Below are positions 37,642 through 48,660 of a stretch of DNA of 64,000 nucleotides, one piece after another. The translations under genes were made by a program, and so were the position numbers. How positions within the stretch are numbered: the stretch's first letter is position 1; each line of letters starts with the position of its first letter. This DNA is from Erodium maritimum (lineage: Eukaryota; Streptophyta; Magnoliopsida; Geraniales; Geraniaceae): contig OY997590.1 of NCBI GenBank assembly GCA_963921825.1, positions 50,175,039 through 50,239,038 of the forward strand, in the 5' to 3' direction. The notes below the pieces were generated by a model. That model ran no database searches. It worked only from the letters and a program-made list of their open reading frames with translations, and was not told the origin of the DNA.

Positions 37642-39178
37642 TTGAAAGGATCAATCTTCCACCTCCAAGATATGGTATCCGGAGGTGACAATGAAGTCAA
37701 GGTGGATCACGATGATCCAGCCACCTTTCAGGAAGTCGTGGATGGGCCCAACTCCGAGTTATGGCTGGGAGCCATGAGGGAGGAAATGCAATCCATGTCA
37801 GACAACCGAGTCTGGGAACCGGTTGATCCCATCAATGGTGTGAGGACCATAGGATGCAAATGGATCTTCAAGGTGAAGATGGACATGGACGGCAACCCTC
37901 TGACCTACAAAGCTCAACTGGTGGCGAAAGGTTATAGGCAGATCCAATGGATTGACTATGAGGAAACCTTCTCCTTAGTGGCTATGGTCAAAATCGATCC
38001 AAATTCTTCTTGACATAACTGCGTATCATAATTACGAGATATGGCAAGTGGATGTCAAAACCGCTTTCCTAAATGGAAATTTGACTGAGTACGTTTGTAT
38101 GTCTCGGCCCAAAGGTTTTGACGATCCGAAGAATAAAGGAAAGATTTATAAGTTGTTGAAATCCATTTATGGATTGAAACGAACTTCTCGGAGTTGGATC
38201 CTTCGTTTTGATGAAGCTGTAATTGGATTTGGCTTAATCAAGAACGAGGATGAATCTTGCGTTTATAAGAAGGCTAGTGGGAGCAATATTACCTTTCTGG
38301 TTCTCATTGAAAACGACATCCCAACCTTGCACGAGACTAAAGCTTGGTTGAGGAAGTGTTTTTCAATAAAGGACTTAGGCGATGCTTCTCATATCTTAAG
38401 GATTAAGATATGTAGAGATCGCACCAAGAGGGTCTTGGATTGAAGTCAGGGAACCTATGTGAACAAGGCATTGAGTAGGTTCTTAATGCTCGATTCAAAG
38501 AAAGGACTCTTACCCACTAGTCATGGCATTCATCTCAGCAAGACTCAGTGTCCTAAGACACCTGATGAGCTGAAAAGGATGATGAGAATCCTATGCGCCT
38601 GGGGGCAGGATCGATCATATATGCCATGACATGTATGAGACCAGACGTCTCGTAAGCCTTATGTTGTACCAGTAGACATCATTCTAACCAGGGGGAAAGA
38701 TGATGCTGAACTAGTCGTCGAAGGATGAGTAGACGCTAGTTTTCCAAAACAAATCCAGATGACTTTAGAAGTCAATCAGGAAAGCGTAAAGCAAGATACC
38801 ATTGCCGAATCTCCGATAGAGGCCAAGTACATGGATGCTGCAGAGGCAGCTAAGGAGGCTATGTGGATTTGGAAATTCATGGCAGGGCTGGGTGTAATTA
38901 AAAACCCATCCAGTCCGGTGAATCCATTTTGCGACAACACAAGGGCCATTGCGCAAGCTAAAAACCTAGATCGCATAACAAATCCAAACATGTACTGTGG
39001 CGTATCCACCTCATCAGATAAATACTGAACTGAGGTGAAGTGAAGATAACCGATATTGCAACAGATGATAACATAGCCAACCCTTTGACTAAGGCAGTGT
39101 CACTGCCTGAACATGTTAGACATGTAAAGTCGATGGGGACATATTGGAGTTTAGATTGGAACTAGGGCAAGTGGGAGA
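37642..39178 (+). pseudogene. pol: Cop-D reverse transcriptase-RNase H remnant lacking YVDD
   Basis: 37642-38013 and 38048-38443 are the two reverse-transcriptase pieces. FLVL meets IENDIP at 38305/38306 with the seven catalytic residues missing. A TGA at about 38441 shortens this copy relative to Cop-A. The RNase H piece 38759-39028 retains SVKQDTIAESPIEAKYMDAAEA because of a local deletion that restores frame there. Confidence 0.86.
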
Positions 39179-39179
39179 T

Positions 39180-40866
39180 TGTTAGTCTTAGTGCCCGTAG
39201 TTCAATCCTAAATGTCCAAATGTATATATCATCGTTAGCAATAAAATTAAAGCGGCTTTATATTACTTATGTGTTGGATTAATATATCGATGTGTGCTCT
39301 GATCTATGCCCACCATGCGAATAGAACCATAGATCGAGATAGATCACACTCGATGGGTCCCTAGTCAACAAAGCTTCACTAGCAGCGACTAGTATGAAAG
39401 ATGGCTCTTTATGGCTTACGTTCTGTTAGTCATTGGAATGGGATTCCGGAGTCTGATCATAGATATCATGTGGGACATGATATTGGACGACCCGCCCTGA
39501 ATATGTGCCATAGATTAAGTCATGAACATATTCAGTGTTGTAGCTTGTCATGTATCCTTAGACCAAGGAGTCTTTGTGATCGCTATATAGTCAACAACTG
39601 AGTTTGACCTGAGCCTAACGTTGTCCGTAACAGGGCTTCCATAACGGCCAGGATTGGCTTGGCGACGGGCTACATGAGTGACACGAAAGACGGCTAAGGG
39701 ATTTATCCCTCATACTAAGGTATGGGAAAGATATCGGTTCTCGGCCACTTGATCGAGAGTGACTGGAAGAATAGCATGGCCATGCACATGATACTGGGTA
39801 TCATATCTTCAGTCATCTCACATATCAAGGAACGGTGATTGAGAATAATAAGGATGACGGCTCTATGCCTTATCTCAATCAGGATATCGGAGATAAAAGG
39901 ATAATGACAGGGACGACGGAAAGGTTAGAATCGACAGGGTCGATTCGTTATGTAGTGTCAGGCAATACTAAAGTCTCGTTAGTTGCCACTTAAATAGGAT
40001 CAAGTAAAATGGGATTTTACGTTGATCTATTGACATGCATAAACCTAAGGGTCACACCGGAGGATGAAACTCATTGACACATTTATGGAGAATGGCCAAA
40101 AGGGAGTTGTCTCGGGACATGACCAAAACTGGGTTTTGGGTCATGTGCCCGTAAGTGAATAGGACTTTACGGATCGAGACAAGGCTTGGAGTCTTGGGAT
40201 CGATCGCGTCGGATAATGTTGGACATTTCCGGTATGGAAGGCATGGAGGCGATGAGCGAATCACGGGACCTCGTTGGAAATGGTCACGGGCCATGTTCCA
40301 AGAGGCCCATGAAAGGCCCATGCAACCAAGGCCCATGGAACTAATTAATCAAGTCTTGATTAATTAGTACTAAGTAAGCAAGACAAGGATTAAGGTGTTG
40401 GTGATTCACCACCTAACCCAATCTTGTCTTGCCATACTTTGTCCTATTTACACCTTACTTGACACCATACTTGTCCCATGCCTTTAGTTGGACAAGTATG
40501 GGTTTTGTTATGTTTAAGTCATCTTTTTTCAACATAACAAACACAAGACAAGAATAGGAAACACATTTTCTCTCCCTCTTCCATGGCCATTTCGGGTTTG
40601 GCTAGTTTCCACCTCCATGTTTGTGTTCTTGAGTCCTCAAAGAGAAGAACTACGTGGCTTTGATTCCCATGTGGATACGTAGGCGTCTTGGAGACTCAAG
40701 CCAATCATTCGTTAACCGGTGTTCTTGTTTTGGTAAGAAATAGTGCTGAATTTTTCTCTTGTGAATCCATTCTTTGTTAGTTGTTTCATGGTTTAATCGT
40801 CTCTTGGTTTTCATTGATTTTCCGCTGCGAGTTGGTTCATCTCCAACCCTACCTCGAGACCCAACA
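39180..40866 (+). repeat. Copia LTR (Cop-D 3' LTR)
   Basis: It is 1687 bp, preceded by GCAAGTGGGAGAT and ending GAGACCCAACA at 40866. It shares TTTCCACCTCCATGTTTGTG (about 40606) with the solo LTR at 55017 and not with the 5' LTR at 32447. Confidence 0.94.
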
Positions 40867-41005
40867 TTTTAATCCTTGTTTGTGAGCACTTAGAACCATC
40901 ATAACATTAGATGTAGTTGACGGGTTCGAAGGAAGAATTACATTGGATGTAATTGGAGGCATCATTACATTTGGAATGTAGTTGATGTGCTCATCGCATC
41001 TAGGA
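40867..41005 (+). mobile_element. Cop-E leader fragment 1
   Basis: It begins TTTTAATCCTTGT, corresponding to about 3106 in Cop-A, and continues to the TAGGA duplication of Gyp-1 (41001-41005). It is visibly more diverged from Cop-A than Cop-B or D are. The leader resumes at 52818. Confidence 0.85.
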
Positions 41006-43835
41006 TGTAATAACCACTTCCGGTCAACGCCAGTCAAACCTGCGAAAAACAGGAAAATTTAAAATTTTTAAGACAGACACTAAACTTAACCTAAATTGAC
41101 CCCGAGGGTCATACCGGAATTAAGATGACCCCGCTAGTGACCAAAATGGGTTCCAGGGAACTCAGGGCAACTTTCTAATCAATTTGGGAAATGTTGACTT
41201 TTCGTTGGAAAAGTCAACCGAGCGACGTTTTGGTCCATTCGAGGACCGTTTTGGATCCAAAAATCTTAGCCGTCGTCGCAGCGGTCTTAGTTGAGCCGTT
41301 TCCTTGTAGCCCGCCAAGTTTCGTAATTTCTTGTGAAAAGTGCCCGTTCGGGGCCCGAAACGTCCGATTTTCGCGAAACTGATTGGAAAATATCAACTAG
41401 ATATTTTCCAAAAGGTGTGGGGCCCACCTTGCCACTTGTCCAACACTTGGTGGTGTTAGTTTTGGGGGGAAAATGAGTGGTGAGGGGTGTGGCCGGCCAC
41501 ATAGGGTTTAAAGAGAAAAAAAAATAGAATTTAGTTAGTTGTTTGTTTTAAATTAGAAAGAAGAAGAGAGTTAGAGAGAGAAGGAGAAGGAGAAGAAGAG
41601 AGAAGTTAAGAAGCTAGGGTTTGGAGGATTATCAAGCCCTTGGATCGATTCAAAGCAAGAAGAAAACGTCTTCCCCTCGTCTTCCTCTACGGTTTGTACT
41701 AAACCGATCGTCGTTTCGTTTATTTTCACAAGCTAGGGTTTCGTTTTAAATGATGAGTTAGGATTGTAGTTAATTTTGGGGTTTGTGGGAGACGTTTTAG
41801 GGGTGTTTGGAGGTTGATTTGAACGTTTTTAGGCGACCTTAGGTGGTGGCCGAGCCCCTTTGAAACCCTAGGGCCACGGCCCAAGTGGGCCGGGTGGGGC
41901 CCACGTACTCGGGTGCTCGGTTTTAGTATTCGGGAGGTTTAAAACGTTCCCCGGACCATTTATCCTTAACCGAATCGAAAATTGGAATTAAATTGGAGAA
42001 GTTGTAATTAACGGGTTTTAGAAACTTTAAACGTTAATTAATTGAATCGGAAGTCGGAATTCGATTCCGTCAAGTGCATTGGGTTCCTTGAACTATTCTA
42101 AGACCATAGAAACGAAAACGGGGGCTTTTGGAGCCCCGGAAGGCAATTTATATAAACCGGGCAGATTCGCCATGTCGGGTGAATCGGGCCTTTAAGGGTC
42201 CTTTATCGACAATGTCGAGTAATTGGGAAGTTTGGGAGTGATCGACATTGTCGGGGTTACGTTTGGGCGTTAAGTTTATTGAATTTCGGTTTATTCGTAC
42301 TAGTTTAAAAGTGCCGTAAATTTGTGTTCTTTTAGATCGTGCTGCGGACCGAGGCAAAGGGAAGCTCGGCGAGTGACTGGGATTACATCAGGGTTTAGTG
42401 GAGCGCTTTTGGAGTTATATACGAGGTACGGAAAAGTAGCCGAATCTCGGCCCTGATTAGGGAAAGTTAACAGTAGAAATAAATGCATGTGACACCGGGG
42501 TGTCGTGGGTTGAGTAGGTTTATTTAAATATTAGAAAAGCATGATACGGGATTGTAGCGTTTAAGAGAAAAGCATGTGACACTTAGTAGTGTCGTAGGAA
42601 TAGAGAACTTAGCGATATTAGTATTACTGGAGGCATATGACCATGCCCGGAGGTTGACTGTTTAATTTATGTCTTGGGTGGCCATGAGAGCCCGTATTTG
42701 ATTGTTGGTGTCTTGGGTGGCCATGAGAGCCCGTGTATTTAAATTGGTGTCTTGGGTGGCCATGAGAGCCCGTGTATTTAAATTGGTGTCTTGGGTGGCC
42801 ATGAGTGCCCGTGTTTTACTGTTGGTGTTTTGGGGTGGCCGTGAGTGCAGTGGGGTCGTTGAACCCGATTTTGACCGTTGGTGTGTCTTGAGTGGCCGTG
42901 AGTGCCCATGGGGTTGTTGAACCCGAGTCTTGACCGTTGGTGTGTCTTGAGTGGCAGTGAGTGCCCGTGGGGTTGTTGAACCCGAGTCTTGACTGTTGAG
43001 GTGTCTTGAGTGGCCTTGAGTGCCTGTGTGATTGAACTTGCCTGTGATTGTGATTGTGGTTACCTGATGTTGTGAGTTCGAAAGGTCGACAGCCTGATCC
43101 GACTTAGTGTCGATGAATTGCGATAGGTCGACAGCCTGATCCGACTTAGTGTCGATGAACTGCGATAGGTCGACAGCCTGATCCGACTTAGTGTCGATGA
43201 ATTGCGATATGTCGATAGCCTGATCCGACTTCGTGTCGAGGAATTGCGATAGGTCGATCCTGGACCTGATTGAGATTGATTACCGAACAGCTGGTGTGCG
43301 ATCCTTTGTGATCTTGTTTGGTGTTGTGTAGTGCTTCTGTCGTGTCCTTGGAGGAAGTCGTCGATAGTTGTGTCGGGTCTACATTACTTTATCGAGTGTT
43401 GAGTCTGTTGAGGAAAGTAACGGGTTGTGGGTCAGTTGGGTACTTGAGTTGGGGGCTGTAGTCCCGGTGTTGGGTTTGGTTTTAGTGTTACTGTCTTTAT
43501 CTACTAATTATGCCATAGTCAGTCTGTTATCCGTGGTGGTGAGCGAACGCTCACCCCTAGCTGCTTTTCCTACAGGTACTGATCGCCGGACAGACTAGGT
43601 TAGTTCTTGAAGTTCATGGAGCTTGGAGCGGAGACTGGTCTTTATTTTGTTGAGTCTAGTGACGGATATTGTACCTTGTCCACTGTTGGAACGTTCTTTT
43701 GTACTGTAAATACTATTATTTTTGATGACTTAATGGTAATTTCAAAGTATGTATTCAAAACTGGTTTCAAGTGTTTTTTTTATGTTTTTAAATGTTCGTG
43801 TCCCGAGATCGGTTTACTGAAATTGGGGCGTGACA
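41006..43835 (+). repeat. Gyp-1 5' LTR
   Basis: It is bounded by the TAGGA duplication and the primer site. It contains WGGCCATGAG-type repeats of about 39 bp (42668-43020) and four 42-bp units (43084-43251). A perfect 7-bp hairpin GTGAGCG-AA-CGCTCAC lies at 43539-43554, followed by CCTACAGGTACTG. It lacks a GGCCGGCC-rich segment present in the 3' LTR (about 50750-50870). Confidence 0.95.
43084..43251 (+). repeat. Four 42-bp tandem units in the Gyp-1 LTR
   Basis: Units start at 43084, 43126, 43168 and 43210 with GGTCGACAGCCTGATCCGAC and the third and fourth drift slightly. The same array occurs in the 3' LTR at 52062-52229. Confidence 0.9.
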
Positions 43836-43838
43836 GCT

Positions 43839-43850
43839 TGGTATCAGAGG
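43839..43850 (+). other. Gyp-1 primer binding site
   Basis: TGGTATCAGAGG lies three bases after the LTR terminus TGACA. The first 11 bases match the initiator tRNA-Met primer site seen in the copia elements. Confidence 0.88.
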
Positions 43851-44482
43851 TCGAGGTTTCAAACCTCGGACTGTCCATCAATTAGGTGGGAGAGTCAAGT
43901 CAGTGTAGACCCGTCATGTCCTGAGTCTTGTTTTTGTTTGTGCGTATGTTACAGTATTTTGTTGCTGGCATACTGATTGTGTGTGATTGCGTGAACTGTT
44001 TTTAAACTGTCGTGGGTCGACTCAGGAGCGCTCCTGTAGTCGAACGTGACGGTGTTGATGTAAAGTCGGTACAACGTAGTTTGGGGACGCCTCGACCGGG
44101 TTGTAACTACGTGACGTCAAGAAATGAGGTTTTAAAATGAAAGGGGAAAGTTTTAAATTTGTTGGCCCTGTTGGCGTGCTTTAAACTTGATTGGCCCTGT
44201 GGGCGTATGTTTGATTTTGGTTGGCCCGGTAAGCGGGGGTCGTGTGGTTGTGTTGTTATTGGCCGTGTTGGCTTATGATTGAGGTCGGTTTTTAGTTGCC
44301 CTACTGTGTTATGTTTTGGGTGGTCGTTTGTCTGCGACGTACTAGTGGACGGGTCGTTATTAACCGGTAAAGTTACAAATACCCTAGGGTAGACACAGCG
44401 GGTGTAAGTAGGGCGAAATCATCATCGCTACGAGATCGGAGTCACTGGTTTGACCCGGTAGGTGGAATGGTAGGACCTTGGT

Positions 44483-44788
44483 GCCGGCCCGAAACGGGGC
44501 ACGGCAGGTGCTGCCTGCCGGCCCGGGACGGGGCACGGCAGGGGCTGCCTGCCGGCCCGGAACGGGGCACGGTAGGTGCTGCCTGCCGGCCCGGAATGGG
44601 GTCCAGCAAGGTCAGGCTGCCGGCCCGGAATGGGGTCCGGCTAGGGCAGGACACCGGCCCGGAATGGGGTCCGGCAAGGGCTGGACGCCGGCCCGGTAGG
44701 AGGCCCGGGAGGGTTTGGTCGCCGGCACGACATGTGGCCCGGCAGGGGTCAGTTGCCGGCGCGGTATGGGGCACGGCCCGTGTCGTGT
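44483..44788 (+). repeat. GC-rich 34-bp minisatellite, nine units, in the Gyp-1 leader
   Basis: Units begin GCCGGCCCGG at 44483 and every 34 bp to 44755. Later units drift. The period is not a multiple of three, so the long ORFs here on both strands arise from base composition and repetition. It lies between the primer site and the gag ATG at 45074. The rest of the leader (43851-45073) shows no clear gene. Confidence 0.92.
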
Positions 44789-45073
44789 GTCGGCCTGATC
44801 CAGTGAGTCGTTTTTGTTCTGTCTGTTTGTTGTTGTTTCGTGATGCGGTTAGGTTTGTCGCCGCGTGGGTTGGCATACGTTTGTGCGGTCTCTTTGAGGT
44901 TTCTTTTACTAATGCTAATATCTAAAGTATTAATAACTTGAGCGGTGTGGCGTGTTAGTGATAAGCGCGCTAGAGTAAGCGTAGACCGTGTGAACGTTAG
45001 TGTGTTGAACTGTTGTCTTTATTTGAGTTCGCAAACTGAAGGTTTGCGTGGATCCGTCCAGTGGATACTGATT

Positions 45074-46370
45074 ATGGCTCGCGGCAGACGCGGACGAGCA
45101 GCGGGAGCACGGGGTCAGGCGCCCACGCGAGGCCGACGGGGACGGTCAACGGGGACACCGGGGAGGGTGCCAACCGTTGAGCCCGCCGACTACGCGGAGG
45201 CGCAGGGCACTCCTGTCGGAGAAGAGAGGAGAAGTGACGCGGGGCCGTCTACAGGCACCCCTAGTGTTCCGCCGGTCGCGGACCCTCCAGTTATGACTGC
45301 CCTGGATGAGCTAACCAGGACCGTCCAGAGTTTTTGTGGCGGTCATCGCCAACCGAGAGTCGGCTTCGCCAGCACCAGAGGCAGCCGCTGTCCTGGTGAG
45401 GGCCGTTCAGACAGAGGATCATACCTCCCGAGCACTACTAGATTTCCTGAAGCTCGGGATACCTACATTTTTCGGGGAGCCGAACCCCGACCTAGCCGAG
45501 AGATGGCTAGAGCAGGTCACGCGAGACCTGGATACATCGGGTGTCGAGTATGGCCGTCGCAGGGTGTCCTTCGCGGCCCATCAGCTGAGAGACAGCGCCT
45601 ACCACTGGTGGGGGCGTGTGAAGGACATGGTCGGATACGACTACAGCGTCTTCCAGAATGTGTTCCTAGCACAGTACTTTCCCCAGTCGCCTCGGCTGGA
45701 GCGACATCGGCAGTTCCTAGATCTGGAGCAGGGAGGATTGACAGTGGCGGAATACGAGGCCAGATTCATGGCCTTGACCAGATTCGCGCCAGAGATGGTG
45801 ACTACCGAGCTGAACCGGTGCCTACGGTTTCAGGCGGGACTGAGACCGGTGATTCAGGATAGGGTCCTTGCCTTGAGACTACGGAAGTATACAGATCTCG
45901 TGGACAACGCAGCGACGGTGGAGCAGGGTTTTCGCGATGCGGCCAGGACCCGCGAGGTTCGACAGCAGCCGACCAGCTTTACAGGGCCGTCCGACTCACG
46001 AGACTCACGGAGACAGAGGACCACGGGGTTCTTCCGACCACCGCCTCATCAGGGTGGATCGAGACAGCAGGGGTCAGTAGCATCAGTAGGGCCCATCACC
46101 TCAGAGAGGAGACCGTCATGCTATCACTGCGGGCAACCAGGCCACTTACAGCGAGACTGTCCGGCGAAGGGAGGGCCCGCGGCATTACCAGCGACTAGCC
46201 GGACAGGCCAGGGCTCGGGGTCGAGAGCCGACGAGACCAGCTGTTTCCGGTGCGGCCAGGTTGGACACACTATGGCATGGTGCCGCGAGCAGTTGGGGGA
46301 GACATCAGCGCAGCGACCACAGCAGTCGCGGACAGTACAGTCGCCCAGGGGTCGCCCTCGACAGGGTTAG
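45074..46370 (+). pseudogene. gag: Gyp-1 gag (capsid and nucleocapsid), frameshifted
   Basis: The chosen start is ATG 45074 (MARGRRGRAAGARG), opening a basic then acidic low-complexity N-terminus. The frame breaks at a run of five T (45331-45335) and continues from 45336. The retrotransposon gag core follows (FFGEPNPDLAERWLEQV, YHWWGRVKDM, FLAQYFPQ, LTVAEYEARF). Two CCHC zinc knuckles are intact: CYHCGQPGHLQRDC and CFRCGQVGHTMAWC. A TAG at 46368-46370 ends the frame. Because pol continues in the same frame downstream, that TAG is probably a mutated Gln codon within one gag-pol ORF. Gag would form the virus-like particle in the cytoplasm. Confidence 0.9.
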
Positions 46371-48659
46371 CAGCCGAGGTCGTCACAGCCGTCTACGAGC
46401 GCACCGATTCCGAGACAGCAGCAGAGTCACGGATATTCAGCAGCCAGTGCGCCGGGTCAGAGGCAGTAGGCCTCGTAGGGGAGAGTATATGCAGTCACCG
46501 ACTCCAGAGCCCCGGGACCTAGCACGTACCGCGAGACCATCCAGGGTACATGTTTATTGTATCATTTATGGGCTTTATTCTTGTTTGATATTGGGGCGTC
46601 GCACTCTTTTATTTCGTCGGGCTGTGCCGAGAGGTTGGGGTTGAGCTTAGAGCAGTTGAGTCCACCCCTATGCCTGGACACCCCAGTTGGGGGTGGTGTA
46701 TCGTTGACTAGAGTATGTCGTGCCTGCGAGATTAGAGTCGCAGTCTGTCCTTGCCCTGGTGATCGTCTCGTATTGGGGATGACTACCTTCGATGTGATCT
46801 TGGGAATGGATTGGCTGTCGAGGTACCGAGCCAATATCGATTGCTACAGGCGACGAGTGAAAGTGTCAATGGGTGGTACGAAGGTGACGTGTGTGCTGGG
46901 GAGTAAGAGTGGGGTCCTCCTGTCGGCGTTGTCCGCAGAGGAGGAAGTGCCGGCTGTGCTGAGCCGAGAGTTACCGAAAGTGGTGTGCGAGTTCCCTGAG
47001 GTCTTTCCTGAGGAGTTGAGCGGGTTGCCACCGGTTCGTGTGGTGGAGTTCGGTATTGACCTAGTGCCGGGGACAGCGGCGATATCGATGACGCCTTACT
47101 GGTTTGCGCCGGCAGAGTTGACTGAGCTGAAGCGTCAGCTAGAGGAGCTTCAGCAGAAGGGGTTTATCCGTCCGAGTGTATCACCGTGGGGAGCACCAGC
47201 ACTCTTCGTGAAGAAGAAGAGTGGAGAGCTACGGATGTGTATAGATTACCGGAAGCTGAACCGGGTTACGGTGAAGAACCGATACCCGATGCCGAGGATC
47301 GATGACTTGTTCGACTAGTTGAGAGGGGAGACCTACTTCTCGAAGATCGATCTGTGATCCGGTTATTATCAGTTGCGAGTCCGTGAGGGGGACGTCGCAA
47401 AGACTGCATTCCGGACACGCTATGGGCATTACGAGTTCCTGGTGATGCCATTCGGACTGACGAACGCGCCAGCAGCGTTCATGGACCTGATGAGCAGCAT
47501 CTTCCGGCCGTACCTAGATCAGTTTGTGGTGGTGTTCGTGGACGACATCCTGATATATTCGCAGAACGAGGCGGCGCATAAGTCACATCTGAGGGCTGTT
47601 CTGACACTACTGCGCGAGCATCAGCTATATGCCAACCGGGAGAAGAGCGAATTCTGGCTCTCTGAGGTGAAATTCCTTGGCCACATCGTGTCCCATGACG
47701 GTATCCTTGTCGATCAGTCAAAGATCGACGCGGTCTCGAAGTGGGCACAGCCCACGAGTGTCTTCGAGATCCGCAGCTTTCTGGGGTTGACAGGCTACTA
47801 TCGGCGATTCGTACAGGATTTTGCGCGACTAGCCGCGCCGATGAGTCTGCTGACGCGCAAGGGAACCGGATTTGTGTGGACGGAGGACTGTGAACGGGCA
47901 TTAACGGAGTGTAAGACTCGACTGACTACTGCTCCAATATTAGTGGTGCCCGAGCGAGGGGTCGGCTATGATGTCTACTGCGATGCGTCCGGAGAGGGAC
48001 TGGGCTGCGTACTGATGCAGTTGGGCAGAGTTGTGGCTTATGGCTCCAGACCGTTGAAGACGCACGAGCGCAACTATCCCACCCACGACTTGGAGCTAGC
48101 AGCAGTCGTGTTTGCGCTAAAGAGCTGGCGTTATTATCTGTATGGCGAGGGGTTTCAGGTGTTCTCGGACCACAAGAGCCTCAAGTACATATTTTCCCAG
48201 CGAGACCTGAACATGCGTCAACGAAGGTGGATGGAACTACTCGAGGAGTACGACTTCCAGCTACACTATCATCCGGGCAAGGCGAACGTTGTCGCCGACG
48301 CCTTGAGTAGGAAGTCAGTTCCGAGCCTCGCCAGCATATCAGTCCGAGAGTGGGGCATGATGGGTGAGCTGAGCACGTTCGGGCTCGAGCTAGAGGAGAT
48401 CACTAGCGGCGTGGCCATGTGCTCATTGGTGGCTCAGCCCTCACTGCTTGCCAAAGTGTTGGAGGCGCAGTCGGAGGACGTCGAGGCGTCAGAGATCCGC
48501 GAGAGAGTCGTCAGGGGTGACGAGGTGGTGGGCTGGGAGGACAGTACTTATTGGGGGTTACGGTACCGCGGGGGGCTGTTCGTGCCGGTTAACTGTAGAG
48601 ACGCCGTGTTACGAGAGGCACATCACTCGCGTCTTACAGTGAAACCCGGGGGGCACTAA
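46371..48659 (+). pseudogene. pol: Gyp-1 pol: protease, reverse transcriptase, RNase H
   Basis: The frame is continuous with gag. In-frame stops are TAG 46467-46469, TAG 46476-46478, TAG 47316-47318 and TGA 47355-47357. The protease motif at 46587-46595 reads DIG in [12 protein letters not shown] where DTG or DSG is expected. The reverse transcriptase has [20 protein letters not shown], then after the two stops [19 protein letters not shown], and the catalytic FVDD (47535-47546). RNase H has [24 protein letters not shown] and SDHKSLKYI. The frame is lost after PGGH at 48659, at the CCCGGGGGG run (48645-48653). The region is otherwise well preserved and was probably functional until recently. 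Confidence 0.92.
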
Positions 48660-48660
48660 G

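Larger units (their letters stand above)
32447..40866 (+). mobile_element. Cop-D: LTR-complete, coding-defective copia element, probably recombinant
   Basis: LTRs are at 32447-34134 and 39180-40866, the primer site at 34136-34147, and a polypurine tract before 39180. The flanks GCGAT (32442-32446) and TTTTA (40867-40871) do not match, so it does not carry a normal target duplication. The two LTRs differ at clearly more positions than the Cop-A pair, which also argues for exchange between elements. The right flank is the leader of an older copy (Cop-E), entered about 920 bp downstream of where an LTR would normally join it. Confidence 0.9.

Noticed and set aside
32442-40871. A standard target duplication for Cop-D
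   Set aside because: The flanks are GCGAT and TTTTA and do not match.
44483-44788. Regular 34-bp spacing suggesting a CRISPR-like array
   Set aside because: Units are contiguous, with no unique spacers, and sit in a retrotransposon leader in a plant genome.
44442-44925. Long overlapping ORFs on both strands before Gyp-1 gag
   Set aside because: They fall in the 34-bp GC-rich minisatellite. Stop codons are rare there by composition and the unit length rotates the frame.
45331-45336. Programmed ribosomal frameshift in Gyp-1 gag
   Set aside because: It lies inside the gag N-terminal region, not between gag and pol. A simple one-base expansion of a T run explains it, and elements of this type normally encode one continuous gag-pol.
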